Shown here: positions 16,450 to 26,600 of the stretch, piece after piece
Position numbering within the stretch: the first letter of the stretch is position 1
Layout of the letters: each line of letters starts with the position of its first letter
Source of the DNA: Sphingomonas panacisoli
GTDB lineage: Bacteria; Pseudomonadota; Alphaproteobacteria; Sphingomonadales; Sphingomonadaceae
Assembly (NCBI RefSeq): GCF_007859635.1
Contig: NZ_CP042306.1
Location: 2,666,001-2,730,000, forward strand
Direction: 5' to 3'
DNA: 64,000 nucleotides
Program-made: the position numbers and the translations under genes
Notes under the pieces: model-generated
Database searches by the model: none
What the model saw: only the letters and a program-made list of their open reading frames with translations
What the model was told of the DNA's origin: nothing

Positions 16450-17616
16450 ATGCCTATCCACGATCTGGCCCATTACGGCCTGTCGGCCGATCGCGGCTAT
16501 CTGGCGCAGACCGAGATTGACGACGTGACGCTGCCGGACGATTTCACGGAGGTCGAAGAGGCTGCGGCGACGCTCTCCGAACTACTGACCACCGGTCGTG
16601 TGCGGCATTTCCTCGCCGCCCTGCCGATCCCCGACATCGACGGTTTTTTGGCAAGCGCATCCGAAGCCGAGATCGGCGTCGCGATGGTGCGCTATTCGTT
16701 CCTGGCGCAGGCCTATGTCTGGGGCGAGCCCACGCCCCCCGATTACCTGCCCGTCACCATCGCCGATCCGCTGGTCAAGCTCAGCGACCATATCGGCTTC
16801 CCGCCGGTGATGAACTATGCCGGCTACGTCCTCGATAACTGGTATCGCGTCGACAAAGCGGGCGGCGTCACGCTCGACAATATCGCGATGGATCAGAACT
16901 TCTTCGGTGGGCAGGACGAGAATTGGTTCGTCCTCGTCCATGTCGCGATCGAGGCGGTCGCGGGTCGCGCGCTCGACCTTGCGGTCAAGTTGGTCCGTGC
17001 GTCGGACGCCGGCGATGCGGCCGCGGTGGAGACGATGCTGGTCGAGATGAACCAGGTGTGGGATGAAGCCAACGCGATCTTCGATCGCATGATCGAGAAG
17101 TGCGACCCGTATATCTATTACAACCGCGTCCGCCCCTACATCCATGGCTGGAAGAACAACCCGGCAATGCCCGAGGGCCTGGTGTATGAAGGCGTCGAGA
17201 AGTTCGCCGGCAAGCCGCAGCCGTTCCGCGGCCAGACCGGATCGCAGAGCTCGATCGTCCCGGCGATGGATGCGCTTTTCCAGGTCGTCCACACCAACGA
17301 CGAACTGCGCGAGTTCCTGGCGGATCTGCACCAATACCGTCCGCGCACGCACCGCACCTTCATCGAGGATCTGCAGGCGTCGAGCCGGTTGCGGGACTTC
17401 GCGGTGGGCCAGTCGCAGAGCCTGAAGGACGCGTTCAACGCCTGCGTCGAACAGGTCGCCCGCTTCCGCACCCGCCACCTGGAATACGCGGCCAGCTACA
17501 TCAACAAACAGGCGAGCTCGGGCGCCGGCAACGACCCCGACGTCGGCACCGGCGGCACGCCGTTCATGAAATACCTGAAAAAGCACCGCGACGAGAACCG
17601 CGCGCAGACGATCTGA
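16450..17616 (+). CDS. Indoleamine 2,3-dioxygenase-like heme enzyme
   Basis: This family opens the indole ring of tryptophan to N-formylkynurenine using heme and oxygen. The 388-residue product has the family's F-R-G-Q-T-G-S-Q-S-S-I-V-P segment (about 259-271), the Y-R-P-R-T-H-R-T-F-I region (about 296-305), and the heme-ligand helix R-T-R-H-L-E-Y-A with His343 as the probable proximal ligand. A late G-T-G-G-T loop (about 367-371), known to close over the substrate, is also present. Most bacteria use the unrelated tetrameric TDO, so an IDO-type enzyme is less common. No kynurenine pathway genes are adjacent, and the true substrate could differ. Confidence 0.85.
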   Translation: MPIHDLAHYGLSADRGYLAQTEIDDVTLPDDFTEVEEAAATLSELLTTGRVRHFLAALPIPDIDGFLASASEAEIGVAMVRYSFLAQAYVWGEPTPPDYLPVTIADPLVKLSDHIGFPPVMNYAGYVLDNWYRVDKAGGVTLDNIAMDQNFFGGQDENWFVLVHVAIEAVAGRALDLAVKLVRASDAGDAAAVETMLVEMNQVWDEANAIFDRMIEKCDPYIYYNRVRPYIHGWKNNPAMPEGLVYEGVEKFAGKPQPFRGQTGSQSSIVPAMDALFQVVHTNDELREFLADLHQYRPRTHRTFIEDLQASSRLRDFAVGQSQSLKDAFNACVEQVARFRTRHLEYAASYINKQASSGAGNDPDVGTGGTPFMKYLKKHRDENRAQTI

Positions 17617-17619
17617 TGG

Positions 17620-17697
17620 ACGTCGCCCCGGCGAAGGCCGGGGCCGCTGGCGGTACGGCACCGACGCTCGCAATCCCGGCACGCGCCGGGATGACGA
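17620..17697. repeat. Palindromic intergenic repeat (family A)
   Basis: The left arm has CGTCGCCCCGGCGAAGGCCG (from 17621) and the right arm is a diverged CAATCCCGGCACGCGCCGGG (from 17671). The two arms are of different sub-types, so the pairing is imperfect, but each arm is itself a short palindrome. It fills the gap between the convergent dioxygenase and thrC genes. Confidence 0.75.
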
Positions 17698-17701
17698 TGA
17701 C

Positions 17702-18928
<1,227 letters not shown>

Positions 18929-18970
18929 GGTGCGGCTCTAACGCGCCACAAACCCATCCGTCACCCCGGA

Positions 18971-19510
18971 TTAGTCAGCCTTTTTCGCCACGCCCACCAG
19001 CGCCGGCCGCAAGAGGCGGTCGCGCAGCATATAGCCGGCCTGCATTTCCTGGACGATCGTGCCGGGCGCCTGATCGCTCGGCAGTTCGAGCATCGCCTGG
19101 TGCTGGTTGGGATCGAGCGGCAGGCCCATCGCCGCGATGCGGGTGATGCCGTTGCGCTGGAACACGTTGTCCAATTCACGCTTGGTCGCTTCCAGGCCGG
19201 TGACCAGTCCCTTCAGCCGCTCGTCACCGCGCAGTTCCTCGGGGATCGCGGCCAGGCCGCGCTCCAGATTATCGGCGACCGACAGCACGTCGCGCGCGAA
19301 GCCGGTCACGGCATAGGCGCGCGAATCGGCGGCTTCCTTTTCGGCGCGGCGGCGGACGTTCTGCGCCTCGGCATGCGCGTACATCACTGCCTTGTTGGCT
19401 TCGGCGAGTTCGGCTTCGAGCTGCGCGACGCGGTCGTGCTCGGCCAGTTCGGGCGCACCCTCCGCAGTCTCGGCGCGCAGGTCTTCGGTTTCGATCTTAT
19501 CTTCGCTCAT
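18971..19510 (-). CDS. grpE: Nucleotide exchange factor GrpE
   Basis: GrpE releases ADP from DnaK. The 179-residue protein has an acidic N-terminus, a long coiled-coil helix (about 25-85, with the Q-N-x-R-R-R-x-E-K-E motif), and a beta-wing with N-P-x-x-H-Q-A-M-L-E (about 128-137). Two tandem ATGs exist at 19513 and 19510; I took the second because the AAGAGAG ribosome site is then better spaced. Upstream, a 272-bp structured element separates it from hrcA, which could insulate the two genes or alter the leader of grpE mRNA. Confidence 0.95.
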   Translation of the reverse strand: MSEDKIETEDLRAETAEGAPELAEHDRVAQLEAELAEANKAVMYAHAEAQNVRRRAEKEAADSRAYAVTGFARDVLSVADNLERGLAAIPEELRGDERLKGLVTGLEATKRELDNVFQRNGITRIAAMGLPLDPNQHQAMLELPSDQAPGTIVQEMQAGYMLRDRLLRPALVGVAKKAD

Positions 19511-19527
19511 CATTCTCTCTTGGCTAA

Positions 19528-19799
19528 GGGGCCCGAACTCAATTCGCACGAGGTCGTGACGGAGCCGATTTTGGTTCCAGGCAAGGAGCAAGGAGGGAGC
19601 GATGCTTATTTGCATCGTGACCGACGCGCGACGCAGTCCTGGGGCCAAAATCGGCCCGCCTCTGCGCGGTTGCCCATGGAAGCCCGCCGAGCGGCGTCGC
19701 TTGCTGGCGCGTAGCCTCAGCTACGCGACTGCGCTGCGCTCCTTGTCGGCAGGCTTCCATGGGCAATCACGATCCTCGTGCGAATTGAGTTCGGACCCC
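19528..19799. repeat. 272-bp structured element with 26-bp terminal inverted repeats
   Basis: The ends at 19528-19553 and 19774-19799 are inverted copies matching at 25 of 26 positions, with the core CCGAACTCAATTCGCACGAG. Inside are two further inverted pairs. GCCGATTTTGGTTCCAGG (19563-19580) pairs with 19638-19655 and encloses a small CGATGC/GCATCG hairpin. TTGCCCATGGAAGCC (from 19670) pairs with GGCTTCCATGGGCAA (ending 19765) and encloses GTAGC/GCTAC. The whole can fold as one long stem that opens into two branched arms. No coding frame is plausible. It occupies the hrcA-grpE gap. I infer a MITE-like or structured-RNA element; no target duplication is evident. Confidence 0.8.
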
Positions 19800-19805
19800 A
19801 ACCTC

Positions 19806-20849
19806 TCAACCGATCAGGCGGGAGAGGGTTGCGGCAGTGAAATCTACCATGGGCACGACGCGCGCATAGTTCAACCGTGTCGGACCGATCACGCCGACCA
19901 CGCCGACCACGCGGCCGTCGATCCCGCGAAAGGGTCGCGCGATCACCGACGAGCCTGACAGCGCGAACAATTTGTTCTCCGCACCGATGAAGATGCGGGT
20001 CGAATCGCCGGTTCGCGCGCTGTCGAGCAAGGTCGCGATTTCCTGCTTCCCTTCGAGATCGTCGAGCAGGTCGCGGACGCGCTCCAGGTCCTCGGCGGCA
20101 GCGGCATCGATCAAGCGGCCCTGCCCCCTCACGATCAGCACCGGGCGGCGGTCGCTGTCCTCGCTCCACACCGCGATGCCCTGTGCGACCAGCGCCGCCG
20201 CTGCGGTGTCGAGCGCGGCGCGGTCGGCGACGAGCTGACGATCCAGCCGCGCCCGCGCCTCCGCCAGGGTCAGGCCCGACAGCGTCGCCGACATGTAATT
20301 GCCGGCCTCGACCAGTGCGGAGGGCGCGGTGCCGGGCGCCAGATCGACCACGCGATTCTCGACCTGGCCGTCGTCACCCACGATCACCGCAAGCGCGCGA
20401 ACCGGCGACAGCGGCACGAAACTGATCGAGCGCAGCACCAGTTCGGCCCTGGGCACCATCACCAGCCCGGCGCAGGCCGACAGGCCGCTGAGCGCCGCGG
20501 TGGTCGCCGCCAGCGCTTCCTCGACCGGCCCGGAGCGGACCGCGCGGCCCTCGATCGCGGCGCGCTCTTCCGCCGACGGCTCGGCGACGCGCATCATCCC
20601 ATCGACGAATAGTCGCAAGCCAACATCGGTCGGCAACCGCCCGGCCGAGGTATGCGGCGCGGCGAGCAGGCCCAGCGCCTCCAGTTCATGCATGACATTG
20701 CGGATCGACGCGGGCGACAGGCTGAACGCCCCGGCATCGGCAAGCGTCCGCGATCCGACCGGCTGGCCGGTCTCGAGGTACCCCTCCACCACCGCACGAA
20801 AAATATCGCGCGCGCGATCGGACAGTTCGGCAACGGGGGTGGCGCTCAT
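19806..20849 (-). CDS. hrcA: Heat-inducible transcription repressor HrcA
   Basis: HrcA binds CIRCE operators and represses chaperone genes, usually groESL. The 347-residue protein has an N-terminal winged helix (S-R-T-L-A-D-A-G and S-P-A-S-I-R-N-V-M-H-E-L-E, about 30-60), H-T-S-A-G-R-L-P-T-D (about 66-75), and the GAF-like C-terminal domain. I chose the ATG at 20849 to give MSATPVAELSDRARDIF, like other sphingomonad HrcA proteins; three other ATGs lie 9-12 bases or more upstream, and no start has a clear ribosome site. No CIRCE element is visible in the window, so its targets lie elsewhere. The hrcA-grpE order is conserved in this group. Confidence 0.95.
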   Translation of the reverse strand: MSATPVAELSDRARDIFRAVVEGYLETGQPVGSRTLADAGAFSLSPASIRNVMHELEALGLLAAPHTSAGRLPTDVGLRLFVDGMMRVAEPSAEERAAIEGRAVRSGPVEEALAATTAALSGLSACAGLVMVPRAELVLRSISFVPLSPVRALAVIVGDDGQVENRVVDLAPGTAPSALVEAGNYMSATLSGLTLAEARARLDRQLVADRAALDTAAAALVAQGIAVWSEDSDRRPVLIVRGQGRLIDAAAAEDLERVRDLLDDLEGKQEIATLLDSARTGDSTRIFIGAENKLFALSGSSVIARPFRGIDGRVVGVVGVIGPTRLNYARVVPMVDFTAATLSRLIG

Positions 20850-21010
20850 GACAGCCATCATATGGCGAAGGCGGCGGCAACGCTCAATGCATGTCCGACG
20901 AGTCCAATCATGAGACAATTAACCAAAGTAATAAATCTAGAGTGCCAAGTCGATCCGATTAATACCGCGTTCAGCATAAGGTCGATTCGGCCGCGTAAAA
21001 GGGGACTGAC

Positions 21011-21772
21011 ATGTCGAAGTTTTTGGCGTTTGCTGCAGCAACGGGATTGATGCTTGCGGCATCGAACGCATCCGCGCAGGCCGTTAAGGTGACCAACATC
21101 GCGTTCACGCCCGGCTCGGTGAGCGGTACGGTTCATTCGTCGCTACTGAACGGCGACGTCGGTGTCGGCCGGTTCGAGTTCAAGGGCAATTACGTCAGCA
21201 ACAATGCGTCGTTCGACATCCTGAGCTATTGCATCGATCTGGCGCAGACGATCTCGCTCGGCAACGTGAACTATACCGATTACCAGATCGTCCCGATCTC
21301 GTCCTATGCCGGCATGACGACCGCAAAGTCGAACGCGCTCAACGCGCTGCTGACCAACACGACGCCGCTGCTCAACGCGGCAACCGGTCAAACGGCGATC
21401 AACATCTCGGCCGCCACGCAGATGGCGGTGTGGGAGATTATGTTCGAAACGCAGTCGACCTGGTCGGTGACCGCCAACACGAGCGCGTTCTACATGACGA
21501 CGCCGGGCAGCAGTTCGGGCAGCAACACGGCGGCGCTGACTTCGGCGGAAACGCTCGCCAACACGTATCTCACCAACGTGAAGAACAGCACTTGGACGGT
21601 GAACAACAACTACGCGCTGAACGTGCTGTCGTCGCCGAGCCGTCAGGACCAGGTTTTCCTGACCGCGGTGCCGGAACCGGCCACTTGGGGCATGCTGGTG
21701 TTGGGCTTCGGCCTGGTCGGTGGCGCGCTTCGCAGCCGTCGCCGCAGCGCGAGCGTCCTCGCCGCCGCGTAA
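21011..21772 (+). CDS. PEPxxWA-CTERM sorted exported protein
   Basis: The 253-residue protein has a signal peptide (MSKFLAFAAATGLMLAASNASA) and a Ser/Thr/Asn-rich middle with many small polar residues. Its C-terminal sorting signal is V-P-E-P-A-T-W-G-M-L-V-L-G-F-G followed by a basic R-S-R-R-R. Such signals are recognised by an exosortase, which is expected elsewhere in the genome, and the proteins are tied to extracellular polysaccharide. The central region shows no catalytic domain I recognise. AAAGGGGAC precedes the ATG. A strong terminator hairpin follows, so it is monocistronic. A second protein with the same signal is encoded at 58.3-59.6 kb. Confidence 0.9.
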   Translation: MSKFLAFAAATGLMLAASNASAQAVKVTNIAFTPGSVSGTVHSSLLNGDVGVGRFEFKGNYVSNNASFDILSYCIDLAQTISLGNVNYTDYQIVPISSYAGMTTAKSNALNALLTNTTPLLNAATGQTAINISAATQMAVWEIMFETQSTWSVTANTSAFYMTTPGSSSGSNTAALTSAETLANTYLTNVKNSTWTVNNNYALNVLSSPSRQDQVFLTAVPEPATWGMLVLGFGLVGGALRSRRRSASVLAAA

Positions 21773-21810
21773 AAGCGTTTCCGACGGGCTTGGGGGCTCG
21801 TCCGTCGCAA

Positions 21811-21850
21811 GGGTCGTTCCGGCAATCGCCGGAGCGGCCCTTTGCTTTTT
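21811..21850 (+). terminator. Rho-independent terminator of the PEP-CTERM gene
   Basis: GGGTCGTTCCGGC (21811-21823) pairs with GCCGGAGCGGCCC (21828-21840) at 11 of 13 positions around a 4-base loop, and TTTGCTTTTT follows. It is 39 bp after the stop. Confidence 0.75.
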
Positions 21851-21912
21851 GCGAAGGGGTGACACCATCGGCGGCGGCGGGTACGGCGCTGCGCTGACCT
21901 AAGGAGACCTTC

Positions 21913-22626
21913 ATGCGCCCCAGCGGCCGTGCGCCCGACCAGATGCGCGCCATCACGATCGAACCCCATTTCACGCGTCACGCCGAAGGATCGGTGCTGA
22001 TCGGCTTTGGCGATACCAAGGTGCTGGTCACCGCGAGTGTCGAGGATCGCCTGCCGCCGTGGCTGCGCGGCAAGGGCCAGGGTTGGGTGACGGCCGAATA
22101 CGGCATGCTGCCGCGCGCGACGCATACCCGCGGCAATCGCGAAGCGGCGCGCGGCAAGCAGTCGGGCCGCACGCAGGAAATCCAGCGTTTGATCGGGCGT
22201 AGCTTGCGCGCGGTCACCGATCTCAAATTGCTCGGCGAACACCAGATCACGCTCGATTGCGACGTGATCCAGGCCGATGGCGGCACGCGGACGGCAGCGA
22301 TCAGCGGCGCGTGGGTCGCGCTGCGGCTCGCGGTCAACGGCCTGCTCAAGGACGGCAAGATCGCGGCCGATCCGCTGACGCAGAAAGTCGCGGCGGTCAG
22401 TTGCGGCATCTATCAGGGCACGCCCGTCCTCGATCTCGACTACGATGAGGATTCGAACGCCGACGCCGACGCCAATTTCGTGCTGCTCGAAAACGGCCAT
22501 ATCGCCGAAGCGCAGGCGACCGCAGAGCATGCGACGTACGACGAGGAAGCCCTTTTGCGTCTGCTGCGTTTGGCACGGATCGGCTGCAACGACATTTTCG
22601 CGGCCCAGGCAAAGGCGGTCGCGTAA
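21913..22626 (+). CDS. rph: Ribonuclease PH
   Basis: RNase PH trims tRNA 3' ends by phosphorolysis. The 237-residue product fits the family's length and has its start M-R-P-S-G-R-x-P-D-Q-M-R. Other motifs are the phosphate-binding R-x-x-R region ([20 protein letters not shown] near 73-92), [12 protein letters not shown] (about 116-127), and D-L-D-Y-D-E-D near 178-184. Its stop overlaps the rdgB start (TAATG). The rph-rdgB-hemW cluster is a conserved arrangement in alphaproteobacteria, usually next to hrcA, as here. Confidence 0.97.
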   Translation: MRPSGRAPDQMRAITIEPHFTRHAEGSVLIGFGDTKVLVTASVEDRLPPWLRGKGQGWVTAEYGMLPRATHTRGNREAARGKQSGRTQEIQRLIGRSLRAVTDLKLLGEHQITLDCDVIQADGGTRTAAISGAWVALRLAVNGLLKDGKIAADPLTQKVAAVSCGIYQGTPVLDLDYDEDSNADADANFVLLENGHIAEAQATAEHATYDEEALLRLLRLARIGCNDIFAAQAKAVA

Positions 22627-23255
22627 TGAGCGGTGAAGGCGAGGTCCCTCAGGAAATCCGGAAACTTGCCCCCGGCAAGCTGGTGATCGCCAGCCATAAC
22701 GAGGGCAAGGTCAAGGAAATCCGCGCGCTCCTCGCGCCCTATGGGATCGAACCGGTGTCGGCCAAGTCGCTCGATTTGCCCGAACCGGAAGAGACGGGAA
22801 CCACCTTCGTCGCCAATGCCGAACTGAAGGCGATGCAGGCCGCCGATCTGTCGGGCCTTCCCGCGCTGGCGGACGACAGCGGGCTGTGCGTCGAGGCACT
22901 CAACGGCGATCCCGGCATCTTCTCCGCGCGCTGGGCGGGCGAGTCGAAGGATTTCGGCCACGCAATGCAGTTGGTCGAGGACAACATCCGGAAGCTCGGG
23001 CCGGAGACCGACCGCGACGCGCATTTCGTCTGCGCGCTCGCCCTCGCCTGGCCCGACGGCCATGTCGAATGGTTCGAAGGGCGCGTCGAGGGCCAGCTCG
23101 TCTGGCCGCCGCGCGGCGGCAACGGCTTCGGCTACGACGCGATGTTCCTGCCCGACGGCCACGACCGCACCTTCGGCGAGATGGCGGCGGACGAGAAGAC
23201 GCCCCTCACTCACCGCGCGGATGCGTTCCGGCAATTGGTCGCGGCGGTCCTCTAA
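22626..23255 (+). CDS. rdgB: Non-canonical purine NTP pyrophosphatase (XTP/dITP diphosphatase)
   Basis: RdgB hydrolyses dITP and XTP to keep deaminated purines out of DNA. The 209-residue product contains the family motif [10 protein letters not shown] (about 23-32), then [21 protein letters not shown] (about 80-100), and G-F-G-Y-D-A-M-F near the C-terminus. Its start overlaps the rph stop by one base, and hemW begins five bases after its stop, so the three genes are expected to be co-transcribed. Confidence 0.97.
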   Translation: MSGEGEVPQEIRKLAPGKLVIASHNEGKVKEIRALLAPYGIEPVSAKSLDLPEPEETGTTFVANAELKAMQAADLSGLPALADDSGLCVEALNGDPGIFSARWAGESKDFGHAMQLVEDNIRKLGPETDRDAHFVCALALAWPDGHVEWFEGRVEGQLVWPPRGGNGFGYDAMFLPDGHDRTFGEMAADEKTPLTHRADAFRQLVAAVL

Positions 23256-23259
23256 GCAA

Positions 23260-24436
23260 TTGTCCGCCGACCCGACGCCCCTCGCGCTCTACGTCCACTG
23301 GCCGTTTTGCGTGTCGAAATGCCCGTATTGCGACTTCAACAGCCACGTTCGCGACAGCGTGGATCAGGCGGCGTGGCGGGACGCGATGCTCGCCGATCTG
23401 GCGCATGAAGCACAGGCGCTACCGGGGCGGACGCTCGGATCGATCTTCTTCGGTGGCGGCACGCCGTCGTTGATGCCGCCCGCGACGGTCGCGGCGGTAC
23501 TCCACGCGGCCGAGCAAGCCTGGGGATTCGCTCCCGACATCGAAATCACGCTGGAGGCCAACCCTTCATCGGTCGAGGCGGCGCGCTTCGCCGATCTCGC
23601 GGCGTGCGGGGTGAACCGCGTCAGCTTGGGCTTACAAGCACTGAACGACGAGGCGCTCGCATTCCTCGGCCGCGCGCACGATGTCGCGGAAGGCTTGGGT
23701 GCGCTCGACGTCGCGCAACGCGTGTTCGATCGCGTCAGCTTCGACCTAATCTATGCCCGGCCCGACCAGTCCTTCGGTGACTGGCACGCCGAACTGACTC
23801 GCGCCCTCGCGCTCGGCACCGAACACCTCTCGCTCTACCAACTCACCGTCGAGCCCGGCACGCGCTTCGCTACCGAAGAACGCGAAGGTCGTCTCGCTCT
23901 ACCCGATCCCGACCGCGCGGCCGATCTGTTCGCGCTGACTCGCGAGACGACGGCGCGCGCCGGGCTGCCCGCCTACGAAATCTCCAACCACGCACGCCCG
24001 GGGGCGGAGAGCCGCCACAACCTGACGTATTGGCGCTACGGCGACTATGCCGGGATCGGCCCGGGCGCGCACGGGCGGCGCGGCGGATTCTGCGACGCAG
24101 CGGCGGCGCAAGCCCGAAAACTGGATCGATGCGGTATCGCGCAACGGCCACGGCATCGAAATCGAAGACCGCCTGACCCCCGCCGAACGCGCGACCGAGG
24201 CGATGCTGATGGGGCTGCGGCTGGCCGAGGGAATCGACCTGACGCGGATCGCGGCACTCGGCGAACGGCCGATCGAGTTCCTCGTCGATATGCGCAAGGT
24301 CGCGCGGCTGGCGGATCAGGGATTCGTCGCGCTGGACGGCACGCACCTGCGCGCCACGGACGCCGGCATGCCCGTCCTCAACACGATCCTGGGCGATGTC
24401 GTCGATGTGCGTGAGGCGATCAATTCCCCTCCCTGA
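23260..24436 (+). pseudogene. hemW: HemW-like radical SAM coproporphyrinogen/heme chaperone, frameshifted
   Basis: The N-terminal radical SAM core is intact from a TTG at 23260: Y-V-H-W-P-F-C, then C-V-S-K-C-P-Y-C (the iron-sulfur cysteines), and F-F-G-G-G-T-P-S-L. It stays HemW-like through G-I-G-P-G-A-H-G-R-R-G-G-F at about residue 276. The expected continuation, A-T-Q-R-R-R-K-P-E-N-W and onward to the usual HemW winged-helix tail, is found in the next frame. One extra base near 24088-24092 (ATTCTGCG where ATTCGCG would read through) explains this. Read as it stands, the protein ends with an unrelated Arg-rich tail near 24414. It could be a sequencing error; otherwise the gene is damaged. 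The last codons lie within a palindromic repeat. Confidence 0.8.
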
Positions 24437-24548
24437 AAGGGAGGGGTTAAGGGTGGGTGGACGTAACGCAACGCGGCGGGGTCGTGTCAATCGGCCAGCG
24501 TCTCGCCTGGCCTCGACCCACCCCCAGCCCCTCCCTTCCAGGGAGGGG
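24423..24548. repeat. Palindromic repeat (family D) overlapping the hemW 3' end
   Basis: Left arm TCCCCTCCCTGAAAGGGAGG and onward to GGGTGGGTGG (24425-24460) pairs with the right arm CCCACCCCCAGCCCCTCCC (from 24517), and each outer end is itself a small hairpin. The hemW stop codon in the restored frame (24434-24436) lies inside the left arm. The unit lies between convergent hemW and the LpoA-like gene and may end both transcripts. Confidence 0.75.
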
Positions 24549-24557
24549 AGCTCTACA

Positions 24558-25742
24558 TTAGAAACCAGAGGGCGCCGGCGACACCGTCACCGTCGTCCCG
24601 CCGCGTACTTCCTGCACTTCCAGCGCGCGTTCGGCGACGCCGTTGGCGCCGAAGCGGAAAGCGCCGTCGATCCCGGCGAACCCGCCCGGGTCGCGCAGCC
24701 GTGCTTCGGGGAACGGCCGACCGATCGGCCAGTCACGGGTAATCCGGATCGTCAGCAGCACCGAATCGTAGCCCATGCTCGACAGGCGATACGGCCCCGC
24801 GCCGAAGCGGGCACGGTATTTGACCGCGTATTGGCGGTACAGCGCGTCGCTGACGCTGGCGAACCAGGCGCCGTTCAGCGCCGCGCGCGCGCCGATCGTC
24901 GTGTCGTTGTTCCAGCGTTCGGTGCCGAGCACGCGCGCGCCGCCTTCGCCGCCCTTGCGCATCAGCGGTACGACGCCGGCCGCGGCCGCCGCGTCGTCGG
25001 CGATCAGCACGGCGCCGACCGGCCCGGCCTTGCCCAGCCGCGACGCCGCCGCCGTGATCGACGCGATCGAACGGTCATAAGGCTGGAGCGAGATCACCTG
25101 ACCCTTCGCGCCTTCGACCGCGCGCAGGAACGAGGTCGAGGCGCGCTGGCCGTACACGCCGTTGGCGACCAGGCCGCCATAGGTCGTGATACCCTGGCTC
25201 CGCGCATATTCGACCACGCGCTCGATCGACTGCGCCGGCGAATAGCCCATCAGATACGCGCCCGACCCGGCGATGCTGGTGTCGTTGGAAAAGCTGATGA
25301 CGGTCACGCCGGCACGCTTGGCGACGGGCAGCACCGCGCGGACATCCTCCGCCAGCAACGGCCCGAGGATCAGCCGCGCCCCCTCGTCGATCGCCTTCTG
25401 CGCGGCCGGTGCCGCACCCAGCGCGGTGTCGTAGGTGGTGATGCGCAGCACGGCGTTGTTGGTGTCGAGCAAGGCCAACTGAGTCGCGTTGGCGATGCTG
25501 CGTCCGACCGCGCCGTTGGGACCGGTCAGCGGCACCAGCAGCGCGACCATGTGGTGATCGTTGTCGGTCGGCAGCCCGGGCATGATCGCCGGCTCGACCG
25601 GCGGTGCGACGACGGCGGGTCCGGGCGGCGGCGCTTTGGTCGGCACGACCGTCGAACAGGCCGATACCAGGATCGCGACGGCCAGCATCGCGATGCGCCG
25701 AACGCCCGTGAAGCGTTGCCCTATGGTTGCACCCTCTGCCAT
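24558..25742 (-). CDS. LpoA/LppC-like penicillin-binding protein activator lipoprotein
   Basis: Family members activate peptidoglycan synthases from the outer membrane or adopt a type 1 periplasmic binding fold. The 394-residue product has a lipobox (L-V-S-A-C at about 25), a Pro-rich linker, then a periplasmic-binding-protein fold starting M-V-A-L-L-V-P-L-T-G-P (about 66-76), with P-L-L-A-E-D-V (about 129) and S-F-S-N-D (about 149). I took the ATG at 25742; further upstream the frame reads antisense to rsmI. It diverges from rsmI with 12 bp between starts, the same pairing seen in many proteobacteria (lpoA/rsmI/yraN), which strengthens the call. Confidence 0.88.
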   Translation of the reverse strand: MAEGATIGQRFTGVRRIAMLAVAILVSACSTVVPTKAPPPGPAVVAPPVEPAIMPGLPTDNDHHMVALLVPLTGPNGAVGRSIANATQLALLDTNNAVLRITTYDTALGAAPAAQKAIDEGARLILGPLLAEDVRAVLPVAKRAGVTVISFSNDTSIAGSGAYLMGYSPAQSIERVVEYARSQGITTYGGLVANGVYGQRASTSFLRAVEGAKGQVISLQPYDRSIASITAAASRLGKAGPVGAVLIADDAAAAAGVVPLMRKGGEGGARVLGTERWNNDTTIGARAALNGAWFASVSDALYRQYAVKYRARFGAGPYRLSSMGYDSVLLTIRITRDWPIGRPFPEARLRDPGGFAGIDGAFRFGANGVAERALEVQEVRGGTTVTVSPAPSGF

Positions 25743-25754
25743 GACGATCCCCTG

Positions 25755-26600
25755 ATGACTGATACTCTTATGCCCGGTCTCTACATCGTCGCCACCCCGA
25801 TCGGCAATCTCGGCGACTTGTCGCCGCGCGCCGCGCACGTTCTGGCGAACGCGGCGCTAATCGCCGTCGAAGACACGCGCGTGACGGCGGGGCTGTTGCG
25901 GCACATCGGGGTCAAGCGGCCGATGATGGCGTATCACGACCACAATGCCGACCGCGTCCGGCCCGGTTTGATCGCGCGACTCGGGGGCGAGGCGATCGCG
26001 TTGGTCAGCGACGCGGGGACGCCGCTGATTTCCGATCCGGGCTATAAATTGGTCCGCGACGCGCGGGCGGCGGGACATGCGGTGGTGACGATCCCCGGCC
26101 CCTGCGCGGCGGTCGCGGCGCTGACGCTGGCGGGATTGCCGACCGACCGATTCCTGTTCGTCGGCTTCCTGCCGTCCAAGGCCGGCGCACGGGCAGAGTC
26201 GATTGCCGAGATCGCCAGCGTCCGCGCGACGTTGGTCTTTTACGAATCGGGTCCCCGCCTCGCCGCGACGCTGGCCGCCTTGGCCGACGGGCTCGGCGAT
26301 CGCGAGGCGGCGGTGACGCGCGAGATCACCAAGAAGTTCGAGGAAGCGGTGACCGGCACGCTCTCGTCGCTCGCCGCGCGCTACGCCGAAGCCGGCCCGC
26401 CGAAGGGCGAGATCGTCCTGGTCGTTGCCCCACCCGGCGAGCCGGAAGCCGCCAGCGCCGAGGACGCCGACGCCGCACTCGCCGAAGCCCTCACCCGCCT
26501 CCCCGCATCGAAGGCGGCCGGCGAGGTCGCCAAGCGCCTCAACCTCGACCGCAAGGCGCTGTACGCTCGCGCGCTGGAGATGAAGGGTGATCAAGCATGA
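25755..26600 (+). CDS. rsmI: 16S rRNA (cytidine-1402-2'-O)-methyltransferase
   Basis: RsmI methylates the ribose of C1402 in the decoding centre using SAM. The 281-residue protein shows the tetrapyrrole-methylase fold: L-Y-I-V-A-T-P-I-G-N-L-G-D near 9-21, V-S-D-A-G-T-P-L-I-S-D-P-G near 88-100, and I-P-G-P-C-A-A-V near 113-120. ATG 25755 is used; ATG 25770 would remove five residues and still keep the fold. The downstream small gene overlaps the stop by four bases. Head of the rsmI-orf-yraN unit. Confidence 0.97.
   Translation: MTDTLMPGLYIVATPIGNLGDLSPRAAHVLANAALIAVEDTRVTAGLLRHIGVKRPMMAYHDHNADRVRPGLIARLGGEAIALVSDAGTPLISDPGYKLVRDARAAGHAVVTIPGPCAAVAALTLAGLPTDRFLFVGFLPSKAGARAESIAEIASVRATLVFYESGPRLAATLAALADGLGDREAAVTREITKKFEEAVTGTLSSLAARYAEAGPPKGEIVLVVAPPGEPEAASAEDADAALAEALTRLPASKAAGEVAKRLNLDRKALYARALEMKGDQA

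Noticed and set aside
20850..21010. CIRCE operator upstream of hrcA
   Set aside because: No TTAGCACTC/GAGTGCTAA pair is visible in this gap or near dnaK.
24396..25754. Reading rsmI as the end of a 734-residue protein
   Set aside because: The upstream part is antisense to the LpoA-like gene; RsmI starts at 25755.
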